The notes below the pieces were generated by a model. It did not search any database, had not been told where the DNA came from, and saw nothing but the letters and a program-made list of their open reading frames with translations. This document shows positions 45,229 to 53,186 of a stretch of 64,000 nt of DNA, piece by piece. The position numbers were made by a program, and so were the translations under genes. The stretch's first letter is position 1; the number at the start of each line of letters is the position of its first letter. Origin of the DNA: Caulobacter zeae (lineage in GTDB: Bacteria > Pseudomonadota > Alphaproteobacteria > Caulobacterales > Caulobacteraceae); contig NZ_PJRS01000023.1 in the NCBI RefSeq assembly GCF_002858925.1, positions 144,109 through 208,108 of the forward strand, given 5' to 3'.

Positions 45229-46725
45229 CTACTCCGCCGCGTCCAGCGCCTCGGCCAGCTCGCGCTCGAGGCCGTAGTAGCGGGCGCGGTCCCAGAAGCG
45301 CGGCCGGGCGATGCCGGTCGAGCGGTGCTTGCCCAGCACCTTGCCGTGCTCGTCCTCGCCGGTGATCTCGTAGACGAACAGGTCCTGGGTGACGATGACG
45401 TCGCCTTCCAGGCCGACCACCTCGGTGACGTGGGTGATGCGACGGCTGCCGTCGCGCAGGCGGGCGGCCTGGATGATCACGTCGACCGAGCCGACGATCA
45501 TCTCCTTGATGGTCTTGGAGGGCAGGCCGTAGCCGCCCATGGTGATCATGCTCTCGACGCGGCTGATGGCTTCGCGCGGGCTGTTGGCGTGCAGCGTGCC
45601 CATCGAGCCGTCGTGGCCGGTGTTCATGGCCTGCAACAGGTCGAACGCCTCGGGGCCGCGGACTTCGCCGACGATGATGCGTTCGGGACGCATCCGCAGG
45701 CAGTTCTTGACCAGGTCGCGCATGGTCACCGCGCCCTGGCCTTCCAGGTTGGGCGGACGGGTTTCCAGGCGCACCACGTGCGGCTGCTGCAGCTGCAGTT
45801 CGGCCGCGTCCTCGCAGGTCACGACCCGTTCGGTGGGGTCGATGAAGGCGGTCATGGTGTTGAGCAGGGTCGTCTTGCCCGAGCCCGTGCCGCCCGAGAT
45901 GATGACGTTGCAGCGGCAGGCGCCGATGACGCCTAGGACGCGCGCGCCCTCGGGGCTGATGGAGAGGTACTCCACCAGGTTCTTCATCGTCAGCTTGTCC
46001 TTCTTGAACTTCCGGATGGTCAGGGTGGGACCATCCAGCGCCAAGGGGGGCGCGATGACGTTGACGCGGCTGCCGTCGGGCAGGCGGGCGTCGCAGATCG
46101 GCGAGCTTTCATCGACCCGGCGGCCGACCTGGCTGACGATCCGCTGGCAGATGTTCATCAGCTGGAGATTGTCGCGGAAGCGGACGTTGGTCAGCTGCAC
46201 CTTGCCGGCGACTTCGATGAACACCCGGTGCGCGCCATTGACCATGATGTCGGCGATGTCGTCACGAGCCAGCAGCGGCTCCAGCGGGCCGTAGCCGAGG
46301 ACGTCGTTGATGATGTCTTGGACCAGGTGCTCCTGCTCGGACACCGACATCGAGACGTTCTTGATCGCCACCAGCTCGGCGACGATGTCGCGGATCTCTT
46401 CGGCGGCGGCCTTCTGGTCCAGCTGGGCCAGCTGCGACAGGTCGATGGTGTTGAGCAGCGCGTTGAAGATCGTGGTCTTCGTGGCGTGATAATAATCGCT
46501 CTGCTCACGGACGATCGTGGCGGTCTGGGGCTGACCCTGGGCCGCGCGCAGCTGCTCCAGCCCTTGCGTGGCCTTGGGCGCGGCCGCCGGCTTGGCCGGC
46601 GCAGCCGCAGGGGGCGCGGCGGGGTCGACCCGCTGCGGACGCGTGGCGATGGCCGTCCCGCCGGTCGGGGCGGGCGGCGGCGCCTGGCGCTCGGTGACGG
46701 TGGCCTGATCGCGCTTGCCGAACAT
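45229..46725 (-). CDS. cpaF: Tad pilus assembly/retraction ATPase CpaF (TadA)
   Basis: The 498-residue hexameric ATPase has a Pro/Ala-rich N-terminal tail of about 60 residues. The N-domain contains VLGYGPLEPLLARDDIADIMVNG, and Walker A is IISGGTGSGKTTLLN (around residue 290). The Asp box CEDAAELQLQ, Walker B RIIVGEVRGPEAFDLLQAMNTGH and a His box follow. It matches the CpaF/TadA branch of type II/IV secretion ATPases. It starts 6 bases after cpaE. Confidence 0.96.
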   Translation of the reverse strand: MFGKRDQATVTERQAPPPAPTGGTAIATRPQRVDPAAPPAAAPAKPAAAPKATQGLEQLRAAQGQPQTATIVREQSDYYHATKTTIFNALLNTIDLSQLAQLDQKAAAEEIRDIVAELVAIKNVSMSVSEQEHLVQDIINDVLGYGPLEPLLARDDIADIMVNGAHRVFIEVAGKVQLTNVRFRDNLQLMNICQRIVSQVGRRVDESSPICDARLPDGSRVNVIAPPLALDGPTLTIRKFKKDKLTMKNLVEYLSISPEGARVLGVIGACRCNVIISGGTGSGKTTLLNTMTAFIDPTERVVTCEDAAELQLQQPHVVRLETRPPNLEGQGAVTMRDLVKNCLRMRPERIIVGEVRGPEAFDLLQAMNTGHDGSMGTLHANSPREAISRVESMITMGGYGLPSKTIKEMIVGSVDVIIQAARLRDGSRRITHVTEVVGLEGDVIVTQDLFVYEITGEDEHGKVLGKHRSTGIARPRFWDRARYYGLERELAEALDAAE

Positions 46726-46731
46726 TCGCCC

Positions 46732-48279
46732 CTACTTCTTCTTGAACAGGCCCGACAGGATCGACGCCGACTTGGTCGCCGCCGGCGCCTCGCGGCGGCT
46801 GATCAGCCGCGCCAGGTGGTCGACGCCCTCGGCCGCCTTCGACTTGGGCGCCACCTCGGCCACCATCTGGCCGTTGTTGGCCGCCTGGCCGAACAGCTTG
46901 GGATCGAACGGCAGCACCAGCGACGGGGTCACGCCCAGCGCCTCGCCGAAGTCCTTGACGGGGATCTCGGGACGGCCCGGCACGCCCACCTGGTTGAGCA
47001 CCAGACGCGGCGGGATGTCGTTCGGACGGGCCTGGCGCACCAGGTCGACGATGTTCTTGGCGTTGCGCAAGCTGGCCAGGTCCGGGGTCGCCACGATCAC
47101 CAGGTCGTCGCTGTCGACCAGCACCTTGCGGGTCCACGGCGCCCAGGTGTGGGGCAGGTCCAGCACCACGAACGGGGCGGCGCCGCGCATCTTCTGCGTC
47201 ACCTCCTCGTAGGCCTCGGCGCCGATGTCGTAGTCCTGCTCGAGCGTGGCCGGCGCGGCCAGCAGCGACAGGCGGTCGCCGCAGCGGACCATCATGCGGT
47301 CCATCAGCACCGGGTCCAGGCGCTCGGGCTGGCTCAGCGCGTCGAGCACGCCCTGCAGCGGGTCCTGGTTGAAGTCGAGGCCGGCGGTGCCGAACGGCAG
47401 GTCGAGGTCGACGATGACCGTGGCCGCCTCCATCCGCTCGGCCATCGACCAGGCGAAGTTGTGGGCCAGGGTCGACGAGCCCACCCCGCCCTTGGCGCCG
47501 ACGAAGGCGACCTGGCGGCCGACGAACGGCGCCGACGGGTCAGAATAGAGCGCGGTGACCGCGCGGATCACCTGCAGCGGGCTCTTGGGCTGGGTCAGGT
47601 ATTCGCTGACCCCGCGACGCATCAGCTCGCGATAGAGGGCGATGTCGTTGGTCTGGCCGATGACCACGACCTTGGTGCCGGGGTCGCAGACCTGGGCCAG
47701 GCCGTCCAGCAGGGCCAGCATGCGCTGGGCCGAGTCCATGGTCTCGACCAGCACCAGCGAGGGCGTCGGCTGGTTCTGGTAGAAGTCGACGGCCGCCTCC
47801 AGGCCGCCCGAACGGGCGACGATCGAGGCGCGCGCCATGCGGCGGTCGGCGGCGGCTGCCTCGATGACCGCCAGGGTCTCGGCGCGGACGCCGAAGGCGT
47901 GGATGGCGATGCGCGGCACGCTGGCCTCGCCGACGCCGGCGTCGACGCCCGGCAGGACGTCGTCATGAGCCGAGATGTTCCAGTCCATGGCCGGCGACGC
48001 GGACTCGGGCGCGGCGACCGGCGCCGGGCGCGGCGGCTCCGCGACCGGCGGGGCCAGGTCGGCGAACGGATTGGAGGCCAGGCTCGCCAGCCCCGGAGCG
48101 ATAGCCGAGCGGGCTTCCGGCCGGCGGGCCGGCGGAAAATCGGCGAAGGGGTCGCTGGCCGCCGCCGCGGGAGCGGGCGCCGTGCGCCAGGGATCGCCCC
48201 CGGCGGGCGCGGCGAACTCGTCGTCGGCCTCGAAGCCCAGGTCGAACGGATCGGGATCAGTCGTCCGGAAGGTCGTCAT
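46732..48279 (-). CDS. cpaE: ParA-like pilus localisation ATPase CpaE (TadZ)
   Basis: CpaE positions the pilus machine at the cell pole. The 515-residue protein has a disordered N-terminus with three [DN]PF motifs (D10PFDL, D43PFADF, N70PFADL) and a receiver-like domain (about 120-240). A MinD/ParA domain follows with AFVGAKGGVGSSTLAHNFA and VIVDLDLPFGTAGLDFNQ. The ATG overlaps the cpaD stop by 4 bases. The length is close to the Caulobacter protein. Confidence 0.95.
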   Translation of the reverse strand: MTTFRTTDPDPFDLGFEADDEFAAPAGGDPWRTAPAPAAAASDPFADFPPARRPEARSAIAPGLASLASNPFADLAPPVAEPPRPAPVAAPESASPAMDWNISAHDDVLPGVDAGVGEASVPRIAIHAFGVRAETLAVIEAAAADRRMARASIVARSGGLEAAVDFYQNQPTPSLVLVETMDSAQRMLALLDGLAQVCDPGTKVVVIGQTNDIALYRELMRRGVSEYLTQPKSPLQVIRAVTALYSDPSAPFVGRQVAFVGAKGGVGSSTLAHNFAWSMAERMEAATVIVDLDLPFGTAGLDFNQDPLQGVLDALSQPERLDPVLMDRMMVRCGDRLSLLAAPATLEQDYDIGAEAYEEVTQKMRGAAPFVVLDLPHTWAPWTRKVLVDSDDLVIVATPDLASLRNAKNIVDLVRQARPNDIPPRLVLNQVGVPGRPEIPVKDFGEALGVTPSLVLPFDPKLFGQAANNGQMVAEVAPKSKAAEGVDHLARLISRREAPAATKSASILSGLFKKK

Positions 48280-48977
48280 TTCACCACCCGAGAAACGGCG
48301 CCGTCGGACTGCGAGTCCCTCTGCGAGGCGGTCACCTGGCCGGCGCGATACTTCTCCATCACCACCCCGCGGCGCATGGCGTCGGCCGGGTCCTCGCGAC
48401 GCGGACCCTGCAGGTCGGCGGGATTGGCCACCTGGGCGGCCATGTTGGCGGTCACCGCGCAGCCGAAGTTGCCATAGGCCTCATTGTTGCGGGTGGCCGA
48501 CAGGTTTTCCCAGGAGCCGCAGCGCGGGATCTCGGCGGTATGGCGCAGATAGCCGACGCGCAGCGGCGGATCCTTGTCGCCGTCGGCGGGATAGGAGTCG
48601 ATGCGAACGGCGAAGCGCGGCGCGCCCGCGTCGATCAGGTAGGCCCGCGCCACGGCCGCCATGCGGCCGGCGGCCGGCGCCTGAGCTCCGCCGACCGGCG
48701 CCAGCACGACCAGCTCCTTGGCCTCGGCTTCGGTGAAACGGGCCAGCAGGGCGTCTAGCGCCTGGACCTGACGGGGCGAAAGCCCCTCGGCGTGAACCGC
48801 CAGCAGCACCTCGTCGGGCGCGGCGGTCACCTTGACCTTGTCGTCCCACTGCGTGGTCGCGGTGGCCGGGGCTGGGCCCTGCGCGCCCGTGGTGGCGCAG
48901 GCGGCCAGGCCCAGCAGGGCCGCGCCAGCGAGGATCGCGCGAAGAGTGTTGGCTCGCGTCATGGTCCGCGTCCTCAT
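48276..48977 (-). CDS. cpaD: Pilus outer-membrane lipoprotein CpaD
   Basis: The 233-residue protein has a lipobox (LAGAALLGLAAC) and the CpaD domain. This includes RVGYLRHTAEIPRCGSWENLSATRNNEAYGNFGCAVTANMAAQVANPADL, where the NFGCA cysteine block is diagnostic. It is anchored to the outer membrane and likely helps the CpaC secretin. ATG 48977 overlaps the cpaC stop (ATGA). An internal ATG at 48962 is also possible and keeps the signal peptide. Confidence 0.93.
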   Translation of the reverse strand: MRTRTMTRANTLRAILAGAALLGLAACATTGAQGPAPATATTQWDDKVKVTAAPDEVLLAVHAEGLSPRQVQALDALLARFTEAEAKELVVLAPVGGAQAPAAGRMAAVARAYLIDAGAPRFAVRIDSYPADGDKDPPLRVGYLRHTAEIPRCGSWENLSATRNNEAYGNFGCAVTANMAAQVANPADLQGPRREDPADAMRRGVVMEKYRAGQVTASQRDSQSDGAVSRVVK

Positions 48978-50716
48978 TCGATCACGTAGCCGACCGGACC
49001 CTGGTAGGTCCGCTCGGAGTTGGCGCCCGGCGGGGCCTTGACCACCTTGTTCAGGCGGCCCAGCAGCACGGTGCTCATGTCGCCGGCGATCTGCAGGCCG
49101 TCGGCGGGCGTCTGCTGGTCCTGCGGCCGGGTGGGGTCGACGATGTAGGGGGTGATGATCACCACCAGCTCGGTTTCGCCGTTCAGGTAGTCGCGCGACC
49201 GGAACAGCGAGCCCAGGATCGGCAGCGAGGTCATGCCCGGCAGCGAGTCGATGTTCTCCTTGGTCTGCTGGTGCAGCAGGCCGGCGATCATCAGGGCGCC
49301 GCCCGAGGGCAGCTCGACGGTCGTCTCGGCGCGGCGCACCGACAGGCCCGGGATCACCAGGGTCGAGGAGGTTCCCGAGCCGAGGGTGAAGGCGCCCAGG
49401 CTCGACAGCTCCGACACCTCGGTCGACAGCTTCAGCGAGATGCGGCCGCCCGACATCACCACGGGCGTATAGCCCAGGCCCACGCCGTAGGGCTTGAACT
49501 CGACGGTCACGCGGCCGTCGCTGTCGCTGCCGGTCGGAACCGGGAATTCGCCGCCGGCCAGGAACTTGCCGGCCTCGCCCGACACCACGGTCAGGTTGGG
49601 TTCAGCCAGGGTGCGGATCAGGCCCACGCGCTCGAAGGCCTGGAGGCAGGCGTTGAGGTTGTTGCCGGTCGCCATGCTGTAGGCGTTGCTGGCGGCGCTG
49701 GAGATGATGCCCGTCAGCGAATTGCTCGTGCCGGTCGACGACGTCGGGCCAGCGCTCGTGGTGGTCGTGGTGGTCACCGTGCCGGTCAGCGGGTCGGTGG
49801 ATTGCACGGTCGTGGAGACCGAGCTGCCGTTGGACGTCGTGTTGCCGCTGGTCACGCTGCCCTGGTTGGTGACCGACGCGTTGTTGGTGTAGTTCGTCGT
49901 GCGGATGTTGTTGCGGCCGTAGCAGGCGTTCATGCCGCCGACCATGCCGCCATTGATGGCGAAGGTGTTCTCGCGACCCAGGCTGTAGGTCTTGAAGCCG
50001 TCGTTGAGCAGGTTGTTGGTCGAGACGCCTAGCTGCTTGATGATGCTGCGCTGGACCTCGACGATCCGCACCTTGAGCATCACCTGGTCCTTGCCCGCGA
50101 TGCTGAGCATGTTCACGACCAGCTCGGGCTTGCCCACGAACTGCTGGGCGACCAGGGCGGCCTTGCTGGCGTCGCCGGCGTTGGCGACCGTGCCGGTCAG
50201 GATCACGCTGTCGCGGACCGGCTGCACCTCGATGCGCGAGTCCGGCAGCACCTTGCGCAGGGTGTCCTGCAGCAGGCCGGCGTCCTCGTCGACGCGGATG
50301 GCCAGCGTCAGCAGCTTGCGGCCGGCGGCGTCGAAGAACACCGCGTCGGTCGAGCCCTTGCCCACGCCCAGCACGTAGATGCGGCGCGGATTGCGCAGGA
50401 CGGCGTCGGCCACCTGCGGGTTGGTCACCAGCATGTCGCGGACGTCGACCGGCAGTTCGATGATCGCCGACTTGCCGCGCGGCAGGTTCAGCACGCGGGC
50501 GTCGGGGCCGGCGGTCAGGTCGACCCGCAGCACCTGGTCGGCGACCGGCGGGGGCGCATAGGTGACGACCGGGGCCGGCGCGCGCGGCGCGGCCCGGGCC
50601 GGGCGGTAGACCCGGTCGCCGGCGTAGCCGTCGGCCATGGCCGACGCGGCGGGCGCCAGGGCCGTCAGGACGGCGAGCGAGGCCGAAAGCGAGAGGGAGG
50701 CGAACCGGCGGGTCAT
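48974..50716 (-). CDS. cpaC: Pilus secretin CpaC (RcpA) with Ser/Thr-rich insertion
   Basis: CpaC forms the outer-membrane channel for the Flp pilus. The 580-residue protein has a signal peptide, a pilus-N domain (VLNLPRGKSAIIELPVDVRDMLVTNP) and a BON-like domain (VQPVRDSVILTGTVANAGDA). The secretin domain follows (LAEPNLTVVSGEAGKFLAGGEFPVP, then LPILGSLFRSRDYLNGETELVVIITPYIV). Residues 273-334 are a Ser/Thr/Asn-rich insertion. It is flanked by Cys265 and Cys357, the only two cysteines in the protein. The start overlaps the cpaB stop by ATGA. Confidence 0.95.
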   Translation of the reverse strand: MTRRFASLSLSASLAVLTALAPAASAMADGYAGDRVYRPARAAPRAPAPVVTYAPPPVADQVLRVDLTAGPDARVLNLPRGKSAIIELPVDVRDMLVTNPQVADAVLRNPRRIYVLGVGKGSTDAVFFDAAGRKLLTLAIRVDEDAGLLQDTLRKVLPDSRIEVQPVRDSVILTGTVANAGDASKAALVAQQFVGKPELVVNMLSIAGKDQVMLKVRIVEVQRSIIKQLGVSTNNLLNDGFKTYSLGRENTFAINGGMVGGMNACYGRNNIRTTNYTNNASVTNQGSVTSGNTTSNGSSVSTTVQSTDPLTGTVTTTTTTSAGPTSSTGTSNSLTGIISSAASNAYSMATGNNLNACLQAFERVGLIRTLAEPNLTVVSGEAGKFLAGGEFPVPTGSDSDGRVTVEFKPYGVGLGYTPVVMSGGRISLKLSTEVSELSSLGAFTLGSGTSSTLVIPGLSVRRAETTVELPSGGALMIAGLLHQQTKENIDSLPGMTSLPILGSLFRSRDYLNGETELVVIITPYIVDPTRPQDQQTPADGLQIAGDMSTVLLGRLNKVVKAPPGANSERTYQGPVGYVIE

Positions 50717-51603
50717 TGGCGCACCGCGATGCTGGAGGTCTGTCCGCCGCGATTGATGCGGATGACCGTGGAATCCTGGGTCGGGGCGGCGACGCCGGAG
50801 GGGCCGCCCAGGTCGGTGTAGGCGCGCAGCGCCAGGGTGACGGGACCAGCAGCCTTGGCGCGGGTCAGCGCCTCGGCCTCGGCCGGGCGCACCTCGAGGG
50901 TGGCCGTGGCGGCGACGATGGTCTTGGCGTCCTTCTCGGCGGTCGTGGCCTGGTCGAGGGCGAGGACGCGAATGTTCTGCAGGACGGTTTCGGCGATCAC
51001 CTGCTTGCCGCCGCTGGCGCCGTCGCCATTGGGGGCGTCGCGGCTCATCAGCACGTCGACCCGGTCGCCGGGCAGGATGAAGCCGCCGGCGGCGGTCTCG
51101 GAGGTGACCGGAACGGCCATGGCGCGGGTGCCGGGCGAAAGCACGACCGACAGGTAGCCGCCCTCGCCGCCGCGGACGATCTTGCGCGGCACGATGGGCT
51201 CGCCGGCCAGCAGCGGGTCGCGGACGATCGCGCCCTCGACGGCGGCTTCCGGCGGAGCGCCGCCCAGCACGCCGGTGGCTTCCGCGGCGGTCTTGACCAC
51301 CTTGGCCGCGCCCTGGGGTTCGACGGAAGCCGCGCCATTGGTGATGTAGACCGGGCTGACGGCGTCGGCCGGCCAGGCCTTCCAATCGACGTCGTCCTTG
51401 GTCAGGCGCGTGCCGATCGCCAGGTCGCGCTTGGCGACCAGGACCAGGGTCATGGGCTTGGCGTCGAGGGTCGGCGCGCCGGGAGCCGAGGCGACGACCT
51501 CGGATTTGGCGGATTTGCCGCCCATGGCTTTCTGCATCAGCATGGCCAGGCCGATCGCCGAAGCGGCCGCGACCAGGACGATGATGATTCTGACAGGGTT
51601 CAT
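50713..51603 (-). CDS. cpaB: Pilus assembly protein CpaB (RcpC)
   Basis: The 296-residue periplasmic protein has a single N-terminal membrane helix (PVRIIIVLVAAASAIGLAMLM). An SAF domain follows (MTLVLVAKRDLAIGTRLTKDDVDWKAWP) and then an RcpC/CpaB domain (GTRAMAVPVTSETAAGGFILPGDRVDVLMSR). It assists secretin function. The start MNPVRII at 51603 is chosen from the helix position, because the longer frame begins in Arg-rich non-family sequence. It couples to cpaC. Confidence 0.92.
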   Translation of the reverse strand: MNPVRIIIVLVAAASAIGLAMLMQKAMGGKSAKSEVVASAPGAPTLDAKPMTLVLVAKRDLAIGTRLTKDDVDWKAWPADAVSPVYITNGAASVEPQGAAKVVKTAAEATGVLGGAPPEAAVEGAIVRDPLLAGEPIVPRKIVRGGEGGYLSVVLSPGTRAMAVPVTSETAAGGFILPGDRVDVLMSRDAPNGDGASGGKQVIAETVLQNIRVLALDQATTAEKDAKTIVAATATLEVRPAEAEALTRAKAAGPVTLALRAYTDLGGPSGVAAPTQDSTVIRINRGGQTSSIAVRQ

Positions 51604-51809
51604 GCGCGGCGAGGCTCTGGCGTCGGCAGGACGGGTTCGGCGCGCCTGGAGAGCTTCACTCCGCCGGACGCAGGGATCGAACAGCCGTTCTGGCCGCATC
51701 GCAAACTGCGGCGCCCATGGTTAACAGCCGCTAAAGGAAGCCCCGTGGAATGCGGGTTCCTGCCGCGACAGCCTGACGCGGACTCCCGAAAGCCGGGAGC
51801 CGTCCGCAA

Positions 51810-52322
51810 TCAGTTGAGCAAAGCTTGGCCAATGATGCTTTGCGGCAGCGCCGCCAGCGCCCCGGCGGCGATCGCCACCCCGTAGGGAATGTCGCCCTTC
51901 TGGTCGCCAAGGCGACGCACCCAGGCCGGTCCCCCGGCTATCATCGGCGCCAGCCACCCCGAGCGCAGGCTCATCAGGCCCAGGGTGAGGGCCCCTCCGG
52001 CCAGGGCGGTGGTCAGCAGGAACGGCGCGACGCCAGGAACGCCCATCCACAGGGCGCAGGCCGCCAGCAGCTTGGCGTCGCCGCCGCCGACCCAGCGCAG
52101 CGCGAACATGACCATGCCGACCAGCAGCAGGCCAAGGCCGACGACCAGCGACAGCCCCGCCTGCGCCCAGCCGACGCCGCCGACCAGGGCGGCGACGGGA
52201 AAGGCCGCGATCAGCGCCAGCGAGATCCAGTTGGGAATGGTGTAGCTGGTGACGTCCTTCAGGGCGGCGACGACGGCCAGCCCGGCGAAGACGATCAGCG
52301 GAAGGATTTGCAGGCTTTGCAT
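51810..52322 (-). CDS. cpaA: Prepilin peptidase CpaA
   Basis: CpaA cleaves the leader of Flp-type prepilins in the inner membrane. The 170-residue A24-family aspartic protease has about six helices and both catalytic aspartates: Asp23 in LKDVTSYTIPN and Asp82 in VGGGDAKLL. It lacks the N-terminal methylase domain of PilD, as expected for Tad systems. It lies between a strong terminator (upstream, ending the pilin unit) and a 206-bp gap before cpaB. Confidence 0.94.
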   Translation of the reverse strand: MQSLQILPLIVFAGLAVVAALKDVTSYTIPNWISLALIAAFPVAALVGGVGWAQAGLSLVVGLGLLLVGMVMFALRWVGGGDAKLLAACALWMGVPGVAPFLLTTALAGGALTLGLMSLRSGWLAPMIAGGPAWVRRLGDQKGDIPYGVAIAAGALAALPQSIIGQALLN

Positions 52323-52426
52323 GGCGGCTCTCGATCCTGGATCGCTCGCCAGTCTAGTCGCAGCCGATGAAGCAATGGTTTCCAGACTAGACCGTCGGAA
52401 ACATGAGAAGACCCTGGCCGGCAGGC

Positions 52427-52461
52427 AAAGAAAAAGGCCGCGACATCGAAATGTCGCGGCC
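52427..52461 (-). terminator. Strong terminator between pilin genes and cpaA
   Basis: A perfect 11-bp stem GGCCGCGACAT/ATGTCGCGGCC with a tetraloop is followed, on the minus strand, by TTTTTCTTTG. It ends transcripts of the pilins before cpaA, so pilins can be made in far greater amounts than the assembly machine. Confidence 0.92.
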
Positions 52462-52492
52462 CTTGACTTAGCGGCCTCTCGGCTTTTCGCCC

Positions 52493-52669
52493 CTATTTAC
52501 CGGCGCTTTCAAGACGGTTGCCCGCCCCTTCGAAAAGCGCCTCCAAGGGCGGCCCGAGCAGGGGAACGACGGCGACGACAACAACACTGATCAGCGCGGC
52601 GATGAGGCCGTACTCGATAGCAGTGGCGCCGCGATCGTCCTGAAGGAAGCGACCAATTAGCCGAGCCAT
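52493..52669 (-). CDS. Second Flp-type pilin (58 residues)
   Basis: This short gene encodes MARLIGRFLQDDRGATAIEY followed by GLIAALISVVVVAVVPLLGPP and a soluble tail ending NRLESAGK. The prepilin cleavage site G14-ATAIEYG and Glu19 (fifth after cleavage) match PilA exactly, and the length (58) equals PilA. Its ribosome site GGGAG is 9 bases upstream. It starts 27 bases after the pilA stop and precedes the terminator, so it is co-transcribed with pilA. It could be a minor, tip or alternative pilin. Confidence 0.9.
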   Translation of the reverse strand: MARLIGRFLQDDRGATAIEYGLIAALISVVVVAVVPLLGPPLEALFEGAGNRLESAGK

Positions 52670-52696
52670 TGGACGTCTCCCTTTCCGATCCGCGCC

Positions 52697-52873
52697 TTAC
52701 GGGTTCGGGTTCGAGAGGGTGTCGGCGGTGCTCTGGAAAGCGCTTTCCAGGCCGCCCTTCAGGAAGCCGAAGACGGTGACGATGATGACCGAGATCAGAG
52801 CGATGATGAGGCCGTACTCGATGGCCGTGGCGCCCGACTCGTCCTTCAGGAAGCGCGTGACAAACTTCGACAT
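52697..52873 (-). CDS. pilA: Major Flp pilin PilA
   Basis: The 58-residue prepilin starts MSKFVTRFLKDESGATAIEY, followed by the GLIIALISVIIVTVFGFLKG helix and a short tail. The leader is cut after Gly14 by CpaA. The N-terminal part is nearly the same as Caulobacter crescentus PilA. AGGAG lies 11 bases before the ATG. It is the receptor-bearing polar pilus subunit in that organism. A longer in-frame reading upstream is promoter sequence and is rejected. Confidence 0.96.
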   Translation of the reverse strand: MSKFVTRFLKDESGATAIEYGLIIALISVIIVTVFGFLKGGLESAFQSTADTLSNPNP

Positions 52874-53186
52874 GACTTGATCTCCTGCTGAGAAAACTTG
52901 GCTGGGCCGGCAAGCCATGGCGACTTGTTCACCCCCGAAAACACGATCAATTTCGCCCAGCTCGATTAATCGCCAGTAAACATCGAGATTTTCTCGTGAT
53001 TTTTCTTTTGGTTTATTTGAGTTTACCATTACCAACGCTTAACTACGTGGCAATTTTGGAGCAAAAACCCGTTATTGCTCAAGGGATTCGAGAATGCGCA
53101 GCTTGTCGCACCCCGACCAATCTTAGTTCTTTATTGACCATTCTTCGTCAGGGTGAGGTCACAGATTTCGCTCCGACAGGACCGCC
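52874..53186. promoter_or_regulatory. Divergent promoter region of pilA and the pilus N-domain gene, with CtrA-like box
   Basis: The 313-bp region is strikingly AT-richer than its neighbours (52940-53130). It contains TTAATCGCCAGTAAA at 52966-52980, one base off the CtrA consensus TTAA-N7-TTAA, about 95 bp upstream of pilA. pilA is CtrA-activated in Caulobacter crescentus. No additional gene is seen. Confidence 0.55.

Noticed and set aside
46228..48477. 749-codon open frame on the plus strand
   Set aside because: It spans antisense to cpaF, cpaE and cpaD, three well-identified genes. Its composition is typical of GC-rich antisense frames.
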